From contig NZ_JABAIA010000001.1 in assembly GCF_012641275.1 (NCBI RefSeq), forward strand, positions 3,100,001-3,164,000: a DNA stretch of 64,000 nt. Direction: 5' to 3'. The notes under the pieces were generated by a model. The model searched no databases. It was not told the origin of the DNA and saw nothing but the letters and a program-made list of their open reading frames with translations. Position numbers and translations under genes: made by a program. Below, in pieces: positions 36,846-45,454 of this stretch (position 1 is its first letter; every line of letters starts with the position of its first letter). Origin of the DNA: Chitinophaga varians (GTDB lineage Bacteria; Bacteroidota; Bacteroidia; Chitinophagales; Chitinophagaceae).

Positions 36846-38549
36846 ATGTACGACATCTTACAATTGAACGACATGCTCGTTCCTGAGCTGCTTGACATTG
36901 CAGAGAAGCTTGATGTTCCCAACGCAAAAAAACTGAACAAACAGGACCTGATCTACAAAATTCTGGACAAACAAGCGGTGATGGCCTCAGAAGATAACCA
37001 GTCCAACGGAGAAGAGAAAAAAGCACGCAAACGCAAACCTGTAAAGAAAGAAGAAGCGCATCACGAGACTGAAGAACCCTCCTCCGCGGAAGAAAAACCA
37101 GCCGCAAAAAAATCTACCAAAAAAGTTTCCGGAAGCAAAAGCAAAGAAGTAGAAGCAGAACCAGCACCGGCTCCGGCGGCTAAATCTAAAATAAAGGATT
37201 TCGATATAGACCTGGACAGCATTCCTTCTCTCACTTTTGATGATGATGACGATATCATCATTCCTGCTTTCACGGAAGATGAAGCAGAAGAAGAGGAAAC
37301 CGCGCCTGTACCGGCATTGGAAGAGGAAGAAGAAGAGGACGATGATTTTGTGATGCCGGAAGGTCTTGACCCGGTTGTTCCTGCTGCGCAAAAACAGCGC
37401 TATCCAAAGAAAGACGTTGCTTTCAATATAGAGTTCGACGGCGTGATCCTCAGCGAAGGCGTGCTGGAAATGATGCCCGACGGCTACGGTTTCCTGCGCT
37501 CCTCTGATTATAACTACCTGAGCTCTCCCGATGATATTTATGTATCTCCTTCCCAGATCAAACTGTTTGGCCTGAAAACCGGCGACACCGTGAACGGTTC
37601 CGTTCGTCCGCCGAAAGAAGGAGAGAAATATTTTGCACTGCTGAAAGTAGAAACGATCAACGGCAAGTCACCGGAAGAAGTACGTGACCGCGTGCCTTTC
37701 GACTATCTGACACCGCTGTTTCCGTTCGAAAAACTGAGACTGACCACTACTTCCAATAACTACTCCACCCGTATCATGGATATGTTTACCCCTATCGGTA
37801 AAGGACAGCGCGGCCTGATCGTGGCGCAACCGAAGGTGGGTAAAACCATGCTGCTGAAAGAAGTGGCCAACGCTATCGCTACCAACCACCCCGAAATTTA
37901 TCTGATGGTGGTGCTGATCGATGAACGTCCGGAAGAGGTGACCGATATGGAACGCAGTGTAAAAGCAGAAGTAATTGCGTCTACCTTCGATGAACCAGCT
38001 GAAAAACACGTGAAAGTGTCTGCTATCGCTTTGCAGAAAGCAAAACGACTGGTAGAATGCGGCCACGACGTAGTGATCCTGCTCGACTCCATTACCCGTC
38101 TGGCAAGAGCCCACAATACCGTTGCCCCTGCCTCCGGCAAGGTGCTGAGCGGTGGTGTGGAAGCCAACGCCATGCAGAAACCTAAACAATTCTTCGGCGC
38201 CGCCCGTAAAATAGAACACGGCGGTTCCCTCACCATCCTGGCCACTGCCCTGATTGATACAGGTTCCAAGATGGACGAGGTGATCTTCGAAGAGTTTAAA
38301 GGTACCGGTAACATGGAACTGGCGCTCGACCGCAAACTGGCGAACAAACGTATCTTCCCGGCTATCGACGTGTCTGCGTCTTCTACCCGCCGCGACGATC
38401 TGCTGCTGGACAAAGATGCGCTCAAACGTATCCACATCCTGCGCAATCACCTGGCAGATATGAATACAGACGAATCCATGCACTTCATGCTGCAGCATAT
38501 GCGTGGTACTAAAAACAACGAAGAATTCCTGATCTCCATGAACGGATAA
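36846..38549 (+). CDS. rho: Transcription termination factor Rho
   Basis: This 567-aa product starts at ATG 36846 (ATG 36843 and TTG 36831 are possible). The Rho_N helical domain covers about 1-45. A charged insertion, about 46-190, is Lys-rich first and then Asp/Glu-rich with runs of acidic residues. The cold-shock RNA-binding domain has [16 protein letters not shown], and the RecA-like ATPase has Walker [11 protein letters not shown], Walker [18 protein letters not shown] and a Q/R-loop region. E. coli Rho is 419 aa; the extra length is the insertion, known in Bacteroidota and linked to condensate formation in Bacteroides. Confidence 0.97.
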   Translation: MYDILQLNDMLVPELLDIAEKLDVPNAKKLNKQDLIYKILDKQAVMASEDNQSNGEEKKARKRKPVKKEEAHHETEEPSSAEEKPAAKKSTKKVSGSKSKEVEAEPAPAPAAKSKIKDFDIDLDSIPSLTFDDDDDIIIPAFTEDEAEEEETAPVPALEEEEEEDDDFVMPEGLDPVVPAAQKQRYPKKDVAFNIEFDGVILSEGVLEMMPDGYGFLRSSDYNYLSSPDDIYVSPSQIKLFGLKTGDTVNGSVRPPKEGEKYFALLKVETINGKSPEEVRDRVPFDYLTPLFPFEKLRLTTTSNNYSTRIMDMFTPIGKGQRGLIVAQPKVGKTMLLKEVANAIATNHPEIYLMVVLIDERPEEVTDMERSVKAEVIASTFDEPAEKHVKVSAIALQKAKRLVECGHDVVILLDSITRLARAHNTVAPASGKVLSGGVEANAMQKPKQFFGAARKIEHGGSLTILATALIDTGSKMDEVIFEEFKGTGNMELALDRKLANKRIFPAIDVSASSTRRDDLLLDKDALKRIHILRNHLADMNTDESMHFMLQHMRGTKNNEEFLISMNG

Positions 38550-38575
38550 TCAGGAGTCCAACTTATACAAATGCG

Positions 38576-38606
38576 AAAAGCCCCGCCGGTATGGCGGGGC
38601 TTTTTT
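38576..38606 (+). terminator. Rho-independent terminator after rho
   Basis: An 8-bp GC stem GCCCCGCC / GGCGGGGC with a 5-nt loop, flanked by AAAA and TTTTTT, 27 nt after the rho stop. The flanking A run would let it work on both strands. Confidence 0.92.
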
Positions 38607-38649
38607 GTGTCAATATGTATCAGGCAAAATAAAAACCACCTAAAACAAG

Positions 38650-38680
38650 AATCCCGCTACAGTAATACTGCAGCGGGATT
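38650..38680 (-). terminator. Terminator of the beta-barrel protein gene
   Basis: A near-perfect palindrome of two 15-nt arms around one base (one A-C mismatch), rich in GC at the base. It is followed on the minus strand by a T-rich stretch, about 55 nt past the stop at 38735. Confidence 0.75.
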
Positions 38681-38734
38681 ATCCAATCTATCTAACCTTT
38701 TGACTTTCTTATGTAAAACATCAATCAATACAGA

Positions 38735-39349
38735 CTAGAAAATGAAGTTAACACCCAGGTTCAACTGTTTAGTGAAGTTGAAGTCGAAGTCGCTAACGTT
38801 GGTTTTAACACCGGATCCTTCAGCTTTGTGCTGAGCATAAGTGTAACCCAGGCCACCGAAAGCACCTTCAATCATGAAGTGTTTAGTCACGAAGTAAGTG
38901 ATACCAGGCAGTACGTTTACGTTGAAGCCAGTGTAGCTTTCAGTTTTGTTGCCGTCTACTTTAGTGTTACCAAAACCGTAACCAGCATTTGCTTCAGCAA
39001 AGAATGCAAATTTGCTCTGGCCAATCATGTGGTAGTTGCGAACGAAGATACCAGGAGTGATATCCAGGGTTTTGGTTTTTACATCACCGGTTGCAGTAGC
39101 AACTTTTTTGTTGCCAAACTGAGTTTCAGCGAAAACACCAATTACCCAGTTAGAATTCAGCGCGTAACCTACTTTAGGGCTAACACCAAAAGAAGTATTG
39201 GTGGTTTTGTTGTCTGTGTCTTTTACTTTCGCAGAAGTGGTTTTTACATTAACATTGCCACCCAGGATAACATCGCCTTTTGATAACTGTGCCTTAGCTA
39301 CTTGTGTGCCGAACAGTACTACTGCGGCCATTACAATCAACTTTTTCAT
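38735..39349 (-). CDS. Outer membrane beta-barrel protein
   Basis: A 204-aa product with signal peptide MKKLIVMAAVVLFGTQVAKA and cleavage before Gln-Leu. The mature part shows alternating beta strands with aromatic girdles, Gly/Asn turns and a terminal aromatic Phe (LGVNFIF), typical of OmpA/OprF-like small barrels in Bacteroidota. It lies 63 nt downstream of the TetR gene on the same strand, so it may be under that regulator. Function unknown; adhesion, porin or structural roles are all possible. Confidence 0.85.
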   Translation of the reverse strand: MKKLIVMAAVVLFGTQVAKAQLSKGDVILGGNVNVKTTSAKVKDTDNKTTNTSFGVSPKVGYALNSNWVIGVFAETQFGNKKVATATGDVKTKTLDITPGIFVRNYHMIGQSKFAFFAEANAGYGFGNTKVDGNKTESYTGFNVNVLPGITYFVTKHFMIEGAFGGLGYTYAQHKAEGSGVKTNVSDFDFNFTKQLNLGVNFIF

Positions 39350-39412
39350 CTTTCGTAAAATTTAAATATACATTAAAACTGTTCTCTCTTGTCTTTGATT
39401 CTTCTACATACA

Positions 39413-40066
39413 TTAAAGCCTGTCTTGGTTGATTGCAGGTCTATATCTTAATCCATTAAAAAAAATGTCCAATACCTTTTTCTCTCTTTCCATGAAACAA
39501 TGTAGCGCCTCACGGTCCAGCGGGTTAAAGCCTGTTACCTGCCATTTACACCATATTACCCATAGTCCGAATAATACGTTGATCAACAACTGCGCTGTTG
39601 CATCAGCATCAGTGTCTTCATTCAGTTCACCCAGGCAAATCCCTTTTTTGATAGTGGCGGAAAGGAAGGAAATTTCCACCGTCTGCAGCAACTCGATTGT
39701 TTGCCGCATCAGCGTAGATGGCATATCTTTTATCCATTGGTTGATCCCAAACAGAAAATGATACTCTTTCAACATGGTTTCCTTCAATTCCAGATACCGG
39801 TTAATAATCGCATCGGTAGAGGTAGCTGTGTCCACAAAATCAGACATGTCGAGAAAACAATCTGCTATCATGCGCTCCACAACCGCTACGTAAATGGATT
39901 CCTTATCTGAAAAATAATAATACAAAGACCCTTTTGAGATGTCCAGATCCCTGGCGATCTCTTCCATGGTGGTTTTAGACAGTCCGAACCTTTTGAACCG
40001 CTTTAAAGCGGCCTCAAGAATAAGTGTTCGCTTCTGGTCTAATTCTGCCATAGATAGTTTCGTCAA
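39413..40066 (-). CDS. TetR/AcrR family transcriptional regulator
   Basis: The product is 217 aa. The N-terminal helix-turn-helix (about residues 12-58) contains TTMEEIARDLDISKGSLYYYF, the family signature. The C-terminal helical ligand-binding and dimer domain (about 75-205) is diverged. A consensus promoter lies upstream with a palindrome overlapping its -7 box, which points to autorepression. The downstream same-strand gene encodes an outer-membrane barrel. The ligand is unknown. Confidence 0.92.
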   Translation of the reverse strand: MTKLSMAELDQKRTLILEAALKRFKRFGLSKTTMEEIARDLDISKGSLYYYFSDKESIYVAVVERMIADCFLDMSDFVDTATSTDAIINRYLELKETMLKEYHFLFGINQWIKDMPSTLMRQTIELLQTVEISFLSATIKKGICLGELNEDTDADATAQLLINVLFGLWVIWCKWQVTGFNPLDREALHCFMEREKKVLDIFFNGLRYRPAINQDRL

Positions 40067-40096
40067 TTTTCGTAGTCTGACTGTCTGACTATTTTG

Positions 40097-40110
40097 TTTG
40101 ACGAGTCAAA
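40097..40110. promoter_or_regulatory. Candidate TetR operator
   Basis: TTTGAC, 2-nt spacer, GTCAAA: perfect 6-bp arms. It overlaps the last bases of the -7 box of the tetR-type promoter and the likely transcription start, the best place for repression. A nearby tandem GTCTGACT pair (about 40075-40090) may extend the site. Confidence 0.6.
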
Positions 40111-40137
40111 AGTACGACCAAAACCTATTCCACCAAA
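40107..40137 (-). promoter_or_regulatory. Bacteroidota-type promoter of the TetR gene
   Basis: On the minus strand TTTG (40137-40134), 19 nt, then TACTTTTG (40114-40107) matches the TTTG/TAnnTTTG consensus exactly with ideal spacing. The start point should fall near 40100, about 34 nt before the ATG at 40066. Confidence 0.7.
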
Positions 40138-40189
40138 TTTTTTTGTTAAATAATTGTTACGTATCCTCCGCGCAAATACATCGAAAAGA

Positions 40190-40218
40190 AAAAAAACAGG
40201 GCGCAGATTGTTCTGCCC
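40190..40218 (-). terminator. Terminator of the LytTR response regulator gene
   Basis: On the minus strand GGGCAG, a 6-nt loop, CTG(C)GCCC with one bulged base, then TGTTTTTTTTC. It lies about 130 nt past the stop at 40350. Confidence 0.75.
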
Positions 40219-40349
40219 GTTAAAAAAGAAGTGATTTATTTGAAAGAAATTGAAGGAGGGTCAACAAAAAATTGAAATTGCGAAATATACAGGTTGCAAA
40301 TGCCTGCCAGATCAACGTTTACATATATACTTTTCCCCGCTAAGCTGCG

Positions 40350-41099
40350 CTACCGCTGCAAGCGCAACAGCAGGTCCTTCCTGCGGCGTTCTGTGATCTC
40401 CACCACCATACCGCTCTTGAGCATCACCCGGCCATGGTTGGCGTCTATCTGGCTGATATTGGACAGCTGCACCATCTGCATATTGTTTACCTGGTAAAAC
40501 TGTAGCGAGGAAAAGAGATCGGCATAATACCGGAAAGGCCGCTCCGCCTCAATTTCCGCCCCGGAATCCATCCGGAACAGGCAATTGTCCTGCCGCGATT
40601 CCAGGCATTCCACGGAAGGAAGAAATATCGTTTGGGTGTCCCCGTTAGTATCCTGTACCAGCAGCTTCCAGGAGGCATGCTGCAGGTTATGGAAATTCTC
40701 CAGCAGCACCTGGTAACGCTGCTTGCTGCTATTGCCGGCAATCCGCTCCCGTACCAGCGATACTGCCTGCAACAGGCTTTCTTTGTCAATCGGTTTGAGG
40801 ATCAACTCTACTTCAGCGCAACGGATCACATGCAGGAACTTCTTTTCAAATGCGGTCACAAATACCGCTTCAAAAGGAACGTCTTCCCTTGTGCCCAGCA
40901 GCACGTCAAAGCCGGTGCCATCAGGCATTTCAAGGTCCAGGAACACCAATTCCGGCTGATGCTCCCTGATCCGTACAATGCCTTCCGCACAATCGGAAGC
41001 CGTGGCGGCTACCGTTACCTCGGGGCAATATTTCTCCAGCATCAGGGCTATAATGTCCCGGCTGTTTCGCTCATCATCAATGATCACCGCTTTTATCAT
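40350..41099 (-). CDS. LytTR family response regulator
   Basis: This 249-aa protein has a receiver at 1-120, with VIIDDERNS, phospho-acceptor Asp in LVFLDLEMPDGTG (about 56) and Lys-Pro in LILKPIDKESL (about 103). The LytTR DNA-binding domain covers about 140-245, with VECLESRQDNCLFRM and QVNNMQMVQLSNISQIDANHGRV (shown in part). It lies 40 nt downstream of the LytS-type kinase gene and is its obvious partner. Targets are unknown. Confidence 0.93.
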   Translation of the reverse strand: MIKAVIIDDERNSRDIIALMLEKYCPEVTVAATASDCAEGIVRIREHQPELVFLDLEMPDGTGFDVLLGTREDVPFEAVFVTAFEKKFLHVIRCAEVELILKPIDKESLLQAVSLVRERIAGNSSKQRYQVLLENFHNLQHASWKLLVQDTNGDTQTIFLPSVECLESRQDNCLFRMDSGAEIEAERPFRYYADLFSSLQFYQVNNMQMVQLSNISQIDANHGRVMLKSGMVVEITERRRKDLLLRLQR

Positions 41100-41139
41100 G
41101 ACAGTAGTATGTTGCTAACTAACGTTTATGTATATATTA

Positions 41140-43221
41140 TTATAGTTGAGGTATCAGGATCTTCACTACCGTGCCGCTATCTGCTTCATCCCGTGCTGAT
41201 AAGTCTATGATCTCGATATGAATTTCCGTATTGTACATTTTATTCAGCAGCTCCGCCCTGTTCTGGCTGATCTCCATGCCGGACGACTGGTGGTGTTTGG
41301 GCAGTGTGCGCAGGGAGCGGGAACGCGCAATGCCAATACCATTGTCGGCTATAACACATTCCAGCATGTCCGCGGCCACCTGCGTAAACCGGATCGATAG
41401 CTGGCCAATGGGCTGCTGCGGATTGGTCATGCCGTGTTTCACGGCGTTTTCCACATAAGGCTGCAGCAGCATGGCGGGGATCTCCAGTTCAGCCGTGGTG
41501 ATCTCCGGATCTACTACAATTTCGTACTCCATCCTGTTCTCAAACCGCATCTTTTCCAGACCGAGGTAAGTATTGAGATAGGTGATCTCATCTGCCAGGG
41601 AGATGAAGTTGCGCCGCGAAAAGTCCAGCGTTTTCCGGATCAGATAGGAAAAGTCTGACAGATATTTCTGGGCGTATTCATAGTCGCGCTGCATTACAAA
41701 CAACTGGATGGAATTGAGGCAATTGAAGATAAAGTGGGGATTGATCTGCGCTCTGATGGCTTTGAGTTCTATCTCTGTCAGTTTTTTATCATACTCTGTC
41801 TCCAGCTGAATTTTTCGCTGCTCTTCCAGCTCATGTTTCTTACGCAATATTTCTGTGGTCTGTTCTTTCACCAGTTCTTCGAGCTGCTCATTGAGCTTGC
41901 GTTGCAACTCCTTGTTTTTATTGAGTTGTTTGATCAGCAGCTCCTGGGTACGGGTCCTTTCCAGGTGTACCAGCTTGTTGCGGTAACTGAGGCCGGCCAG
42001 GAAGAACATGGCCTGCAGCAACACGCCGCCGATGAACAGCATGGTTGGTGCGGCCAGCTCGCCCAATGCGCTCAACAGCCCAAGGGGCCTGATATGCATA
42101 AGGAAGGAGCCGAGGCAGGCCAGGTACAGGCATACGGACCCATACAGGAAAAACCGCAGCAACGGGTGATGACGGGAACGCCGTGCCAACGCTATAAATA
42201 CCACCAGCAACGGCAGCAGCGTGCAGAAATACACATAGCTGTAAATGATCACCGGAAGATGGTACTGCTCCATCAGGATACAATAAATACAGACGATGAT
42301 CAGTCCGCCCACGACGGTGGCTACCCAGGTGAAAACCTGTTCCATGAAGGGATACCGCTCTTTCAGGTTGAGGAAGGTATTACCGAACATGAGGTACATA
42401 AGATAAAAACAGAACAGCAGCCCCGGTATGTCCCAGTAGTATTTCAGCATAGGCCAGCGGTGGAAGAAAGAAAGCTGATAGGGCTTGCTTTCCAGCCGCA
42501 GCGCGAAAAACAGGATCAGCCCAAGGATATAAATGGCGAAGTAGATATACGACCGGTCGGGCAGCTGGATATAGTTGATGATGGAAATACTGAAGAAAAC
42601 GAGGAGCATGCCCAGCACCACCTGTATGATCACGGCTTCTTTGCGATAGCTGTCCTGTTCCCGGTTATGGAACCGGGCAAAGGCCTGTTCGCTGAAGAGC
42701 GTGGGCATGAGCGGGTTCTCATTGTACGACTTGTTAATGATATGCAGGTAGAAAGTGCGGGCCTGATGCGGGGGCACATTAACGCTGAAGCCATAGTGGT
42801 CCCACCTTTCCACGCCGCCTTTGTCATACATGAGGCCTGTCTGCATCAACAGGGCGGCCGTATCGCCGGGCGATTTTTCGTACCAGTCCATGAAATCGTG
42901 CCAGCCGGCAAAAAGAATAGCGGAGAGGGTGTCGGTGCCTTCGTTTTTTACCTGTAGCCGGAACCAGGAGTTGTTAACCTGGCCGTTATTTTTTTTGTAG
43001 TTGTGAAAAAGTTGCGGGGCGGCAGTAAAAGGCAGGTGTACCACCTGCTGAATGGTCAGATGGCCCTCCGGATCGGAGAGGCTGTTTATGTAGGGGCGCA
43101 GGTCCAGGGCCGAGGCAGCAAAACCGTCTTTTACTGTCAGGGTGTCCGGGGTGGGGTCCAGGGCAAGGGCGCCTGTGGTGTAACAGTACAACAACAGCAT
43201 TAAGATGATAATGCGCTTCAC
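41140..43221 (-). CDS. LytS-type sensor histidine kinase with 7TMR-DISM sensor
   Basis: This 693-aa protein has a signal peptide at its N terminus and a periplasmic 7TMR-DISMED2 beta-domain (about 35-165). Seven membrane helices follow (about 190-400), then a coiled coil rich in Lys/Glu (about 420-475). The His_kinase domain has the phospho-acceptor in AQINPHFIFNCLNSIQ (about 487), and HATPase_c has PYVENAVKHGM and ADNGIGI. This kinase class pairs with LytTR regulators, as here. The DISM sensor often binds carbohydrates or other small ligands; the actual signal is unknown. Confidence 0.93.
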   Translation of the reverse strand: MKRIIILMLLLYCYTTGALALDPTPDTLTVKDGFAASALDLRPYINSLSDPEGHLTIQQVVHLPFTAAPQLFHNYKKNNGQVNNSWFRLQVKNEGTDTLSAILFAGWHDFMDWYEKSPGDTAALLMQTGLMYDKGGVERWDHYGFSVNVPPHQARTFYLHIINKSYNENPLMPTLFSEQAFARFHNREQDSYRKEAVIIQVVLGMLLVFFSISIINYIQLPDRSYIYFAIYILGLILFFALRLESKPYQLSFFHRWPMLKYYWDIPGLLFCFYLMYLMFGNTFLNLKERYPFMEQVFTWVATVVGGLIIVCIYCILMEQYHLPVIIYSYVYFCTLLPLLVVFIALARRSRHHPLLRFFLYGSVCLYLACLGSFLMHIRPLGLLSALGELAAPTMLFIGGVLLQAMFFLAGLSYRNKLVHLERTRTQELLIKQLNKNKELQRKLNEQLEELVKEQTTEILRKKHELEEQRKIQLETEYDKKLTEIELKAIRAQINPHFIFNCLNSIQLFVMQRDYEYAQKYLSDFSYLIRKTLDFSRRNFISLADEITYLNTYLGLEKMRFENRMEYEIVVDPEITTAELEIPAMLLQPYVENAVKHGMTNPQQPIGQLSIRFTQVAADMLECVIADNGIGIARSRSLRTLPKHHQSSGMEISQNRAELLNKMYNTEIHIEIIDLSARDEADSGTVVKILIPQL

Positions 43222-43240
43222 AAATGGTGTATGGATTTAA

Positions 43241-43471
43241 TTATAATAATTGATCGATAGCTTTTGCCAGCGCGCGGTCTTTGTCAGTTACCACATTGCC
43301 TGCGTCGTGTGTACTGAGGTAGATGTCCACTTTGTTATAGACATTGGTCCAGTAGGGATGGTGGTCCATTTTTTCTGCGACCAGCGCCACTCTGGCCATA
43401 AACCCGAATGCCTCCCGGAAATCTTTAAAGGTAAAAGCCCGGTGCAGTTGATTGTCTTTTTCTTCCCACAT
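43241..43471 (-). CDS. phhB: 4a-hydroxytetrahydrobiopterin dehydratase
   Basis: A 76-aa single-domain enzyme that recycles the pterin cofactor after aromatic amino acid hydroxylation. The active-site motif is visible as [10 protein letters not shown] (His-His-Pro), followed by [18 protein letters not shown], the standard C-terminal half. It is slightly shorter than usual (about 95-105 aa) because the N terminus is brief. It starts 19 nt past the kinase stop in minus-strand order. No hydroxylase gene is in view; tryptophan dioxygenase at 46309 does not use pterin. Confidence 0.9.
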   Translation of the reverse strand: MWEEKDNQLHRAFTFKDFREAFGFMARVALVAEKMDHHPYWTNVYNKVDIYLSTHDAGNVVTDKDRALAKAIDQLL

Positions 43472-43560
43472 ACAGCAAGTGTTTAAAGGTGAAAATGCGG
43501 CAATTCACTAGGTTACTGGTCAAAATATAGTATGTAACAGCTGTTGGTCGTCTTCCTGTC

Positions 43561-44004
43561 TTAGAAAATGAGGTTCATTTTATTTTTGATCTCCCTTGTA
43601 TCCAGTAAAGATACTAATTGTACAAGGGGAACAAGGCGTAATTGTTCCAATAATTTTTTAATATCATCAGCCTGGTAATAGTCGCCTTTGATCATCCAGA
43701 GGAAGTGAATGTGTTTGAGCTCAGGGAGCAGGAACTCAGCCTGGCAATGGTTGTTATAAAAATAGTGGGACACGGAGTTGGTCGCCTCATGGAACTCCAT
43801 CACCGTAAAATGGAACGACCTGTTTTTCTTGGAAAGGGTGATCTCCAGCAGATTGTTGACCCGGAAATTGGTATGCAGTTGCCGGTTGATCTGCCAGCAG
43901 AGCTGGTAGTCACGGGCGGTAGAGGCGATACCGATCAGGTGGGTGTTTTCAAAGAAATCCTCTACCAACTGTTCCTGGTCCAGTTTTAATTTAAGTATCG
44001 ACAT
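43561..44004 (-). CDS. IPExxxVDY family protein
   Basis: The product is 147 aa, with the N-terminal LVEDFFENTHLIGIAS and a middle segment containing NNLLEITLSKKNRSFHFTVMEF typical of this Bacteroidota-only family. No signal peptide or membrane helix. The signature IPExxxVDY tripeptides are degenerate (LPELKHIHF). Family members are often near pyruvate kinase or acpP, which are not seen here. Function unknown. Confidence 0.75.
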   Translation of the reverse strand: MSILKLKLDQEQLVEDFFENTHLIGIASTARDYQLCWQINRQLHTNFRVNNLLEITLSKKNRSFHFTVMEFHEATNSVSHYFYNNHCQAEFLLPELKHIHFLWMIKGDYYQADDIKKLLEQLRLVPLVQLVSLLDTREIKNKMNLIF

Positions 44005-44039
44005 AATATAAAAATAAGGTGATTCCGGGGAATTAGTGC

Positions 44040-44489
44040 TCAGGCTTTCTTTTTGACAGCTTGTTTGACGGCTTTGCCAGCGGTGGCAGCTTTGGTTTTG
44101 CCCGGGTCCCAGAATACTGTTTTAAAGTCGCTGACCTTATCATTTTTGATGGTGACGCCTTCCTGTTCCAGCAGTTCCTGCATGAGGGTAGGGGTGGCAA
44201 AGAATTGGCGGCCGCTGAGTTCGCCGTTACGGTTCACCACCCGATGGGCGGGCACGGCCGGTTTGGCGTTGCCGGCGCCGTTCATGGCCCAGCCCACCAT
44301 GCGGGGCGTGAGTTTGATATCGGCTGCTTCGGCGATGGCGCCGTAGGTGGTTACACGGCCCTTCGGTATTTTGCGGGCTATTTTATACACGACATCGAAG
44401 AAAGAGACGGGCTTAGGACTGTCCGTCTTTTCCTTCGTTACGGCGTTTTTCGAGGAGGATGGACTTTTTGGGTTCGGGTACTTTTTCAT
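44040..44489 (-). CDS. Alkyltransferase-like protein (MGMT family without catalytic Cys)
   Basis: A 149-aa product from ATG 44489. The winged-helix MGMT domain (about residues 28-115) has IPKGRVTTYGAIAEA, the Arg finger region and GWAMNGAG. The active-site PCHR is replaced by P80-A81-H82-R83 in VPAHRVVN. Such alkyltransferase-like proteins bind O6-alkylguanine without repairing it and hand lesions to nucleotide excision repair. A Lys/Ala-rich tail ends the protein. The 5' end overlaps the DUF5522 gene by 77 nt in another frame. Confidence 0.88.
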   Translation of the reverse strand: MKKYPNPKSPSSSKNAVTKEKTDSPKPVSFFDVVYKIARKIPKGRVTTYGAIAEAADIKLTPRMVGWAMNGAGNAKPAVPAHRVVNRNGELSGRQFFATPTLMQELLEQEGVTIKNDKVSDFKTVFWDPGKTKAATAGKAVKQAVKKKA

Positions 44490-44619
44490 ATGAAAATGGA
44501 CAATGTTTACAGCCGTTGCCACAGCAGTAGCCCCGGTCCAGGTGATATTTTTCGGTAAATACCATATAACCCTCCGCGTTATAATAAAAATCAATCTTCT
44601 CCACCAACGGTTGCTTCAT
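44413..44619 (-). CDS. DUF5522 family small Cys-rich protein
   Basis: A 68-aa protein with the conserved core DRGYCCGNGCKHCPF: four Cys with CC-x4-C-x2-C-like spacing and a His, suitable for binding a metal. The motif is diagnostic of DUF5522. The gene overlaps trmB at its start by 29 nt and the alkyltransferase-like gene at its end by 77 nt, so three minus-strand genes are tightly packed and probably co-translated. Function unknown. Confidence 0.82.
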   Translation of the reverse strand: MKQPLVEKIDFYYNAEGYMVFTEKYHLDRGYCCGNGCKHCPFSYEKVPEPKKSILLEKRRNEGKDGQS

Positions 44620-45298
44620 CGGAAGGCAGTTTTATGGTGCGCCAGTTCAGCGGTGTGTCTGGCAGCCGGAATTTCAGGTAGCGGATAGTGCGGCCGTCTG
44701 CCAGGTGCATACCTTCGTAGTAGGTCTGTATTTTCAGCAGAGCTGGTACTTCCGGCAGGGCGTACACGTCCGGGATGTCTTCAATGAGGGTGAGGCCGGC
44801 AGCGGCGATCACTTCCTGCGTGAAGGCATATAATTCCGGTGAGTCTGTTTTCAGGTTGATGGTAGCACCTGTTGCCAGCAGCGGCTGGTACAACTGCAGG
44901 AACCGTGGATGGGTCAGCCTTTTTTTGGATTTGGATTTACGGAGAAAAGGATCGGGGAAGGTGATCCAGATGTCCCTGATCTCTCCGGGCGCAAAGTAAT
45001 TGTCCAGTTTCTCGATCTGTGTACGAAGGAATGCCACATTATTGAGTGACTCATCAAGGGCGGTTTTAGCGCCTCTCCAGATGCGGTTGCCTTTCAGGTC
45101 TACCCCGATAAAGTTCTGGTCTTTAAACAAGCGGCCCATTCCAAGGGTATAGTCCCCTTTGCCACAGGCCAGTTCCAGAGTGACCGGATGGTTGTTTTTA
45201 AAGTATTCGTTCCATTTTCCCTGCATGCCTTCCGGGTATATCAATACGTTGGGGAAGGTCTCAATTTCAGCAAAGCGTTGTAGTTTTTTCTGTCCCAT
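44591..45298 (-). CDS. trmB: tRNA (guanine-N7)-methyltransferase
   Basis: The product is 235 aa from ATG 45298 (MGQKKLQRF). It makes m7G46 in the tRNA variable loop. The SAM site is LELACGKGDYTLGM (about 47-60), with IGVDLKGNRIWRGAK, IWITFPDPFLRKSKSKKRL (catalytic Asp and basic RNA-binding stretch, about 118-136) and the C-terminal ASP-rich SPELYAFTQ. The hairpin at 45350-45377 lies in its leader. It sits directly downstream of the RNA gene at 45455-45600 in the same direction. Confidence 0.95.
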   Translation of the reverse strand: MGQKKLQRFAEIETFPNVLIYPEGMQGKWNEYFKNNHPVTLELACGKGDYTLGMGRLFKDQNFIGVDLKGNRIWRGAKTALDESLNNVAFLRTQIEKLDNYFAPGEIRDIWITFPDPFLRKSKSKKRLTHPRFLQLYQPLLATGATINLKTDSPELYAFTQEVIAAAGLTLIEDIPDVYALPEVPALLKIQTYYEGMHLADGRTIRYLKFRLPDTPLNWRTIKLPSDEATVGGED

Positions 45299-45349
45299 TG
45301 GGCGCAAAAATACCACGTTATTTTTTTATTTAGCCATTTGGTTATTTAG

Positions 45350-45377
45350 CTATTAGGTTCAGAAGAACCTCCTAATA
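45350..45377. other. Hairpin in the trmB leader
   Basis: Arms TATTAGG and CCTAATA, and an alternative inner pair AGGTTC / GAACCT with an AGAA loop, can fold in two ways. It lies 50-80 nt before the trmB start on the minus strand. The flanking TTTGGTTATTTAGCTATT resembles the arms of the inverted-repeat element at 47951-48087. Confidence 0.4.
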
Positions 45378-45408
45378 AACAAATTTCAAAATAGTCAAAT
45401 ATTAAAAT

Positions 45409-45433
45409 GAAAAAAGCCCATGGGCCATAGGCT
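45409..45433 (-). terminator. Terminator of the tRNA-like RNA gene
   Basis: On the minus strand AGCCTA, 7-nt loop, TGGGCT (one U-G pair) followed by six T. It starts 21 nt after the encoded CCA at 45455. Confidence 0.7.
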
Positions 45434-45454
45434 CACGAGCTCTTTAAACCAATT

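Noticed and set aside
41734..42957. 407-codon open frame antisense to the 7TMR-DISM kinase
   Set aside because: It is rich in Gln/His as expected for the reverse of a Leu-rich membrane protein; no motifs.
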